DNA of 15,388 nucleotides from Gaiellales bacterium (lineage in GTDB: Bacteria > Actinomycetota > Thermoleophilia > Gaiellales > F1-60-MAGs149), in the NCBI GenBank assembly GCA_030831375.1, contig JAURLF010000130.1, forward strand, positions 1 to 15,388. Direction: 5' to 3'. Of the stretch, positions 7,925 to 15,388 are shown one piece after another (within the stretch, counting starts at the first letter, position 1; every line of letters starts with the position of its first letter). A model generated the notes under the pieces. It did no database searches. It was not told where the DNA came from and saw nothing but the letters and a program-made list of their open reading frames with translations. A program made the translations under genes and the position numbers.

Positions 7925-7996
7925 ACCGCCGGCGCCGCCCCGTCCGGGGCGGGTAGGACCGGCGCAGGCGGTGGACGCGGATCGACCGGCACCGCC
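7925..7996 (+). promoter_or_regulatory. Probable L10-type leader of rplJ-rplL with alternative stems
   Basis: The 175-base gap before rplJ is long for this cluster. ACCGCC (7925-7930) can pair with GGCGGT (7967-7972), enclosing a perfect CCGCCCC/GGGGCGG stem (7935-7941 with 7946-7952) and an unpaired TAGGACCGGCGCAGG-like strand. Alternatively GGCGGTG (7967-7973) can pair with CACCGCC (7990-7996). Both cannot form at once. Position, a stem with a large internal loop, and a competing downstream partner fit the known L10(L12)4-binding leaders, but I did not match a covariance model. I see no clear promoter in 7881-7924. Confidence 0.5.
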
Positions 7997-8005
7997 GGCC
8001 TTTCC

Positions 8006-8033
8006 CGTGCCCGCCGTCAACACGGCGGGCGCG
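8006..8033 (+). terminator. Hairpin in the rplJ leader, possible attenuator
   Basis: GCCCGCCGT (8009-8017) and ACGGCGGGC (8022-8030) pair perfectly around CAAC, extendable by three more pairs including one G-U. It ends six bases before the rplJ ribosome binding site. It lacks a T-run, so it may pause polymerase or shape the initiation region rather than terminate. Confidence 0.45.
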
Positions 8034-8039
8034 CCACGG

Positions 8040-8048
8040 AAAGGAGGT
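8040..8048 (+). promoter_or_regulatory. Ribosome binding site of rplJ
   Basis: AAAGGAGGT is a near-perfect anti-Shine-Dalgarno complement, seven bases before ATG 8056. It rules against a GTG at 8047 that would lie inside the site itself. Confidence 0.8.
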
Positions 8049-8055
8049 GGTACGG

Positions 8056-8577
8056 ATGTTGAAGGAGAAGAAGCAGGAGGTCATCGCGGAGCTCGAGCAG
8101 GAGCTCGCCGCCGCGGCCTCCCTGATCGTCGCCGACTACCGGGGACTGGGCGTGTCGCAGCTCGCCCAGCTGCGCCGGGAGCTGCGCCCCCTCGGGGCGG
8201 AGCTGCACGTGACGAAGAACACGCTGGCCCGCATCGCGGCGCAGCGTGCGGGCAAGGAGGGGCTGCTCGAGTTCCTCTCGGGCCCGACTGCGATCGCCTT
8301 CTGCAAGGACGACGCCTCGGCCGTCGCCAAGGCACTCGCCAAGGCGGCCAAGGAGACCGAGGTCCTGCAGATCAAGGGCGGCATCATCGACGGCGAGGTC
8401 CTCGACGCCCAGGGCGTCAAGGTGCTCGCAGCCCTGCCGTCCCGCGAGCAGCTGCACGCGCAGCTGGTCGTCGCGCTCAACGGCCCGATCCAGGGCTTCG
8501 CGAGCGTCCTGTCCCAGATCCCGCGCGGCCTCGTGGTCGCGCTGGACCAGATCGAGAAGCAGAAGGCCGCCGCCTAG
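8056..8577 (+). CDS. rplJ: 50S ribosomal protein L10
   Basis: A 173-residue protein of normal length. It begins MLKEKKQEVIAELEQ and has LIVADYRGLGVSQLAQLRREL and ELHVTKNTLARIAA, the conserved rRNA-binding N-terminal domain of L10. The middle contains FLSGPTAIAFCKDD and IKGGIIDGEVL. The C-terminal helix (about 135-173: LVVALNGPIQGFASVLSQ ... LDQIEKQKAAA) is the platform for L12 dimers. With L12 it forms the stalk that recruits translation factors. It is cotranscribed with rplL, 39 bases downstream, and likely autoregulated through its own leader. Confidence 0.97.
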   Translation: MLKEKKQEVIAELEQELAAAASLIVADYRGLGVSQLAQLRRELRPLGAELHVTKNTLARIAAQRAGKEGLLEFLSGPTAIAFCKDDASAVAKALAKAAKETEVLQIKGGIIDGEVLDAQGVKVLAALPSREQLHAQLVVALNGPIQGFASVLSQIPRGLVVALDQIEKQKAAA

Positions 8578-8601
8578 GGCGGGGCCGACACCACACGACA
8601 C

Positions 8602-8608
8602 AAGGAGA
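8602..8608 (+). promoter_or_regulatory. Ribosome binding site of rplL
   Basis: AAGGAGA lies eight bases before ATG 8617. A strong independent site fits the excess of L12 over L10 needed in the ribosomal stalk. Confidence 0.7.
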
Positions 8609-8616
8609 AAAGGGTC

Positions 8617-9003
8617 ATGGCTATGACCACCGATCAGATGATCGAGGAGATCAAGGGCATGTCCGTGATGGACCTGTCGAACCTCGTCAAGGCGCTGGAG
8701 GAGGAGTTCGGCGTCTCGGCGGCGGCCGCGGTCGCGGTCGCGGCGCCGGCGGCGGGCGGCGGCGGCGACGCCGGTGCGGCGGCCGAGGAGAAGTCGTCGT
8801 TCGACGTCTTCCTCGCCGCGGCGGGCTCGCAGAAGATCCCCGTGATCAAGGTGATCCGCTCGGCGACGGGCCTGGGCCTCAAGGAGGCCAAGGACATCGC
8901 CGACGGTGCGCCCGCGATGGTCAAGGAGGGCGTGCCCGCCGAGGACGCCCAGAAGATCAAGGCGGAGCTCGAGGAGGCCGGCGCCACCGTCGAGCTGCGC
9001 TAG
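8617..9003 (+). CDS. rplL: 50S ribosomal protein L7/L12
   Basis: A 128-residue acidic protein. The N-terminal dimerisation helices (about 1-32: MTTDQMIEEIKGMSVMDL then LVKALEEEFGV) bind L10. A flexible hinge (about 33-58) is made almost entirely of Ala, Val and Gly. The C-terminal domain has SFDVFLAAAGSQKIPVIKVI, TGLGLKEAKDIADGAP and KIKAELEEAGATVELR, the standard factor-binding surface with the conserved GLGLKEAK helix. It contacts EF-Tu, EF-G, IF2 and release factors. A strong hairpin 40 bases after the stop probably ends the rplJL message. In most bacteria rpoB follows directly; here two opposite-strand genes intervene. Confidence 0.97.
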   Translation: MAMTTDQMIEEIKGMSVMDLSNLVKALEEEFGVSAAAAVAVAAPAAGGGGDAGAAAEEKSSFDVFLAAAGSQKIPVIKVIRSATGLGLKEAKDIADGAPAMVKEGVPAEDAQKIKAELEEAGATVELR

Positions 9004-9040
9004 CCGCACCTCGTCGCGGGCTCCGGCCCGCAGCGTCCGC

Positions 9041-9074
9041 GCGAAGGGCCCCGGGGCGACCCGGGGCCCTTCGT
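9041..9074 (+). terminator. Strong hairpin between rplL and the convergent toxin gene
   Basis: GAAGGGCCCCGGG (9043-9055) and CCCGGGGCCCTTC (9060-9072) form 13 perfect pairs with a GCGA tetraloop; C9042-G9073 and a G-U add two more. TCGTCGTTCC follows on the plus strand, giving scattered T residues. Being almost fully symmetrical and located between convergent genes, it could stop transcription from both sides. Confidence 0.75.
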
Positions 9075-9106
9075 CGTTCCGGGGCCCTGATCGGCGCGGC
9101 GGCCGA

Positions 9107-9493
9107 CTAGCCCGGCGGCTGCACGCGGCAGGCGACGGCGGCGCGCTCGGCGAGGTCGCGGTCGAGCGTGGCCAGGGGCGCGCCGGTCAGGCGCGCGAGG
9201 GCGACGTACTCGGCGGCCTCGGTGCGGGGGTGGTTGAGGAGGTCCGCCATCCGCCATGCCTCCTCGCCGAGCTGGGGGTGGCCGAGCTCGGTGATCGGGG
9301 CGCGGTCGAGGGCGCGTCGCAGCCGGCGTGCCTCGGCGGCGGGCAGGACCCCGCGGCGCGCGAGGTCGTGCAGGAGCGAGCGGCACTCGGACCACAGGAG
9401 CGGCGGTGCGACGAGGTCGTCGTCGCCGGCGCCCGCCCACGGCATGCCGGCGGCGAGGATGGGGAGGACGACCGTGGGGTCGACGACGAGCAT
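9107..9493 (-). CDS. PIN-domain protein, probable VapC-type toxin
   Basis: A 128-residue protein of VapC size. It starts MLVVDPTVVLPIL, giving the first PIN acidic residue Asp 5. APPLLWSECRSLLHDL follows with Glu 36, and the end has YVALARLTGAPLATLDRDLAERA with Asp 111 and Asp 113. PIN toxins are Mg-dependent RNases that cut tRNA, rRNA or mRNA. The usual YDAxYVALA motif reads TEAAEYVALA here, so the third acidic position aligns to Ala 93 with Glu 92 next to it; activity may be altered. The start overlaps the stop of the small HTH gene by one base (TGATG), typical of toxin-antitoxin pairs. The pair sits antisense between rplL and rpoB. GC content and codon use look like the neighbours, so there is no sign of recent transfer. 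Confidence 0.8.
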   Translation of the reverse strand: MLVVDPTVVLPILAAGMPWAGAGDDDLVAPPLLWSECRSLLHDLARRGVLPAAEARRLRRALDRAPITELGHPQLGEEAWRMADLLNHPRTEAAEYVALARLTGAPLATLDRDLAERAAVACRVQPPG

Positions 9494-9750
9494 CAGGCCC
9501 CGATCCGGCGGGCGCCGCGGTGGCGGCGCAGCTCGGAGACCCAGTCGGGCTGGCGGGCGCCCCAGCTGGTGCGCGACCAGCCGGCGGGCGGGTCGAGGGC
9601 GGGACGGGCGAGCAGGGCGTCGAGCTCGTCGGGGTGGACGAGCAGCCGCCCGCCCGCGCGGTGCGCGGCCAGTCGCCCCTGGCGCACCCAGCGGCGCACC
9701 GTCTCCTGCCCGCGGCCGCTCCTGGCCGCCGCCTCCGCGATCGTCAGCAC
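9493..9750 (-). CDS. Excisionase/MerR-type HTH protein, probable antitoxin
   Basis: An 85-residue protein starting with GTG at 9750. Residues 2-48 are a winged helix of the HTH_17 excisionase type: LTIAEAAARSGRGQETVRRW, then VRQGRLAAHRAGGRLLVHPDEL, with the basic recognition segment and the G-G-R-L-hydrophobic wing. The remaining 37 residues are Trp- and Arg-rich (GWSRTSWGARQPDWVSELRR) and could wrap the toxin, as antitoxin tails do. It lies first in a two-gene unit with the PIN toxin, overlapping by one base. A TAGTAT box seven bases before the GTG suggests a leaderless transcript. It would be expected to repress its own promoter, which diverges from the rpoB promoter region. An alternative reading is a stand-alone excisionase-like regulator. 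Confidence 0.78.
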   Translation of the reverse strand: MLTIAEAAARSGRGQETVRRWVRQGRLAAHRAGGRLLVHPDELDALLARPALDPPAGWSRTSWGARQPDWVSELRRHRGARRIGA

Positions 9751-9757
9751 CGGCTAG

Positions 9758-9763
9758 ATACTA
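9758..9763 (-). promoter_or_regulatory. -10 element of the antitoxin-toxin unit
   Basis: On the minus strand TAGTAT is followed by seven bases and the GTG start, the geometry of a leaderless transcript. This stretch (9756-9771) is unusually AT-rich for the window. No -35 consensus is evident. Confidence 0.5.
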
Positions 9764-9792
9764 CACCTTTCTGGGGACATGGTGGGATTCGT

Positions 9793-9817
9793 GTGGACTC
9801 CACCGCCGTAGGGCGGT
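9793..9817. promoter_or_regulatory. Operator-like dyads over the rpoB upstream promoter
   Basis: GTGGACTCCAC (9793-9803) is a perfect 11-base odd palindrome. Immediately overlapping it, ACCGCC (9802-9807) and GGCGGT (9812-9817) form a second perfect dyad with a four-base centre. CCGTA/TACGG (9806-9810 and 9817-9821) adds a third symmetry. They cover the -35 and spacer of the candidate rpoB promoter and lie 30-55 bases upstream of the antitoxin -10. Confidence 0.45.
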
Positions 9818-9822
9818 ACGGT
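9794..9822 (+). promoter_or_regulatory. Candidate rpoB promoter P1
   Basis: TGGACT (9794-9799), a 17-base spacer and TACGGT (9817-9822) make the best -35/-10 pair in the gap. The start would be near 9829, giving a leader of about 120 bases. Confidence 0.5.
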
Positions 9823-9877
9823 CCCGGTGTCCGACGGCCCCGCCCCGGGTGGGGTGCCGCATGGCCGCGGGCGCCTG

Positions 9878-9886
9878 TGGTAGCGT
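9878..9886 (+). promoter_or_regulatory. Candidate rpoB promoter P2 (extended -10)
   Basis: TGGTAGCGT fits TGnTAnnnT and closely resembles the ftsH element. Transcription would start near 9893, about 59 bases before rpoB. No clear -35 is seen. Confidence 0.45.
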
Positions 9887-9942
9887 GCGCGTTCGCTCGC
9901 CGTCTGCCCGCGTCGAGCCCGTCGTCGTACCTTCGAGCCCTA

Positions 9943-9947
9943 GGAGG
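9943..9947 (+). promoter_or_regulatory. Ribosome binding site of rpoB
   Basis: GGAGG within TAGGAGGGCCC lies four bases before GTG 9952. It fixes the start even though the frame stays open far upstream. Confidence 0.8.
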
Positions 9948-9951
9948 GCCC

Positions 9952-13575
<3,624 letters not shown>

Positions 13576-13612
13576 ACGCCCCGGGGCGACGACAGGCATC
13601 CCTTCCCGCGAT

Positions 13613-13618
13613 AGGAGA
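13613..13618 (+). promoter_or_regulatory. Ribosome binding site of rpoC
   Basis: AGGAGA lies six bases before ATG 13625. Confidence 0.7.
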
Positions 13619-13624
13619 CTCACC

Positions 13625-15388
<1,764 letters not shown>

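Noticed and set aside
8047..8055. Alternative GTG start for rplJ
   Set aside because: The GTG is within the AAAGGAGGT site itself. ATG 8056 has correct spacing.
8721..8777. GC-rich, repeat-like run in rplL
   Set aside because: It encodes the Ala/Val/Gly hinge normally found in L7/L12, so it is not an independent repeat.
9328..9951. In-frame upstream extension of rpoB by 208 codons
   Set aside because: It overlaps the antitoxin and toxin genes and has no beta-subunit similarity. GTG 9952 has an ideal ribosome binding site and the expected N-terminus.
9004..9951. Remnant of an insertion sequence or integrated element carrying the toxin-antitoxin pair
   Set aside because: I saw no transposase, terminal inverted repeats, target duplication or tRNA-like attachment site around the pair.

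Overview
The window reads as a very GC-rich actinobacterial chromosome. The RNA polymerase and ribosomal proteins are actinobacterial in style: beta-prime opens with an IGLAS..W..GEV..PETINYRTLKPEKDG pattern and several starts are GTG. Short or absent 5' leaders and the gene arrangement make a Thermoleophilia/Solirubrobacterales-type host my best guess. That placement is inference, not proven here.

Left part (1-3475): the 5' end of a MoxR/CoxD-like AAA ATPase gene (minus) stands back to back with a small DUF6457-like gene (plus). This pairing hints at a molybdoenzyme maturation locus continuing to the left. Next come two translationally coupled minus-strand genes, a nucleoside phosphorylase followed by a YegS-type lipid kinase. 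A divergent MFS transporter follows, only 35 bp from the phosphorylase start, and both of those genes look leaderless.

Middle (3516-9003): ftsH leads into the conserved transcription/translation cluster rpmG-secE-nusG-rplK-rplA-rplJ-rplL. The control regions are informative. The rplK leader carries a plausible mimic of the 23S rRNA site for ribosomal protein L1. The rplJ leader can form mutually exclusive stems, as expected of an L10-type leader. Related GC-rich hairpins sit after ftsH and after nusG.

Right part (9004-15388): a strong hairpin closes rplJL. Then, on the opposite strand and splitting the normally contiguous rplL-rpoB pair, lies a two-gene PIN-toxin/excisionase-type antitoxin module. 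Its probable leaderless promoter diverges from the rpoB promoter region, where operator-like dyads overlap the best rpoB promoter. rpoB is complete, with unusual residues in the rifampicin region and a long acidic C-terminal tail holding a calcium-loop-like motif. rpoC runs off the right edge and carries a roughly 210-residue extra segment in its N-terminal clamp region.

The best candidates for something not previously described are the toxin-antitoxin module wired into the rpoBC control region and the lineage-specific additions to RNA polymerase. No tRNA, rRNA, CRISPR array or insertion sequence was seen, and no gene-free stretch exceeds about 200 bases.
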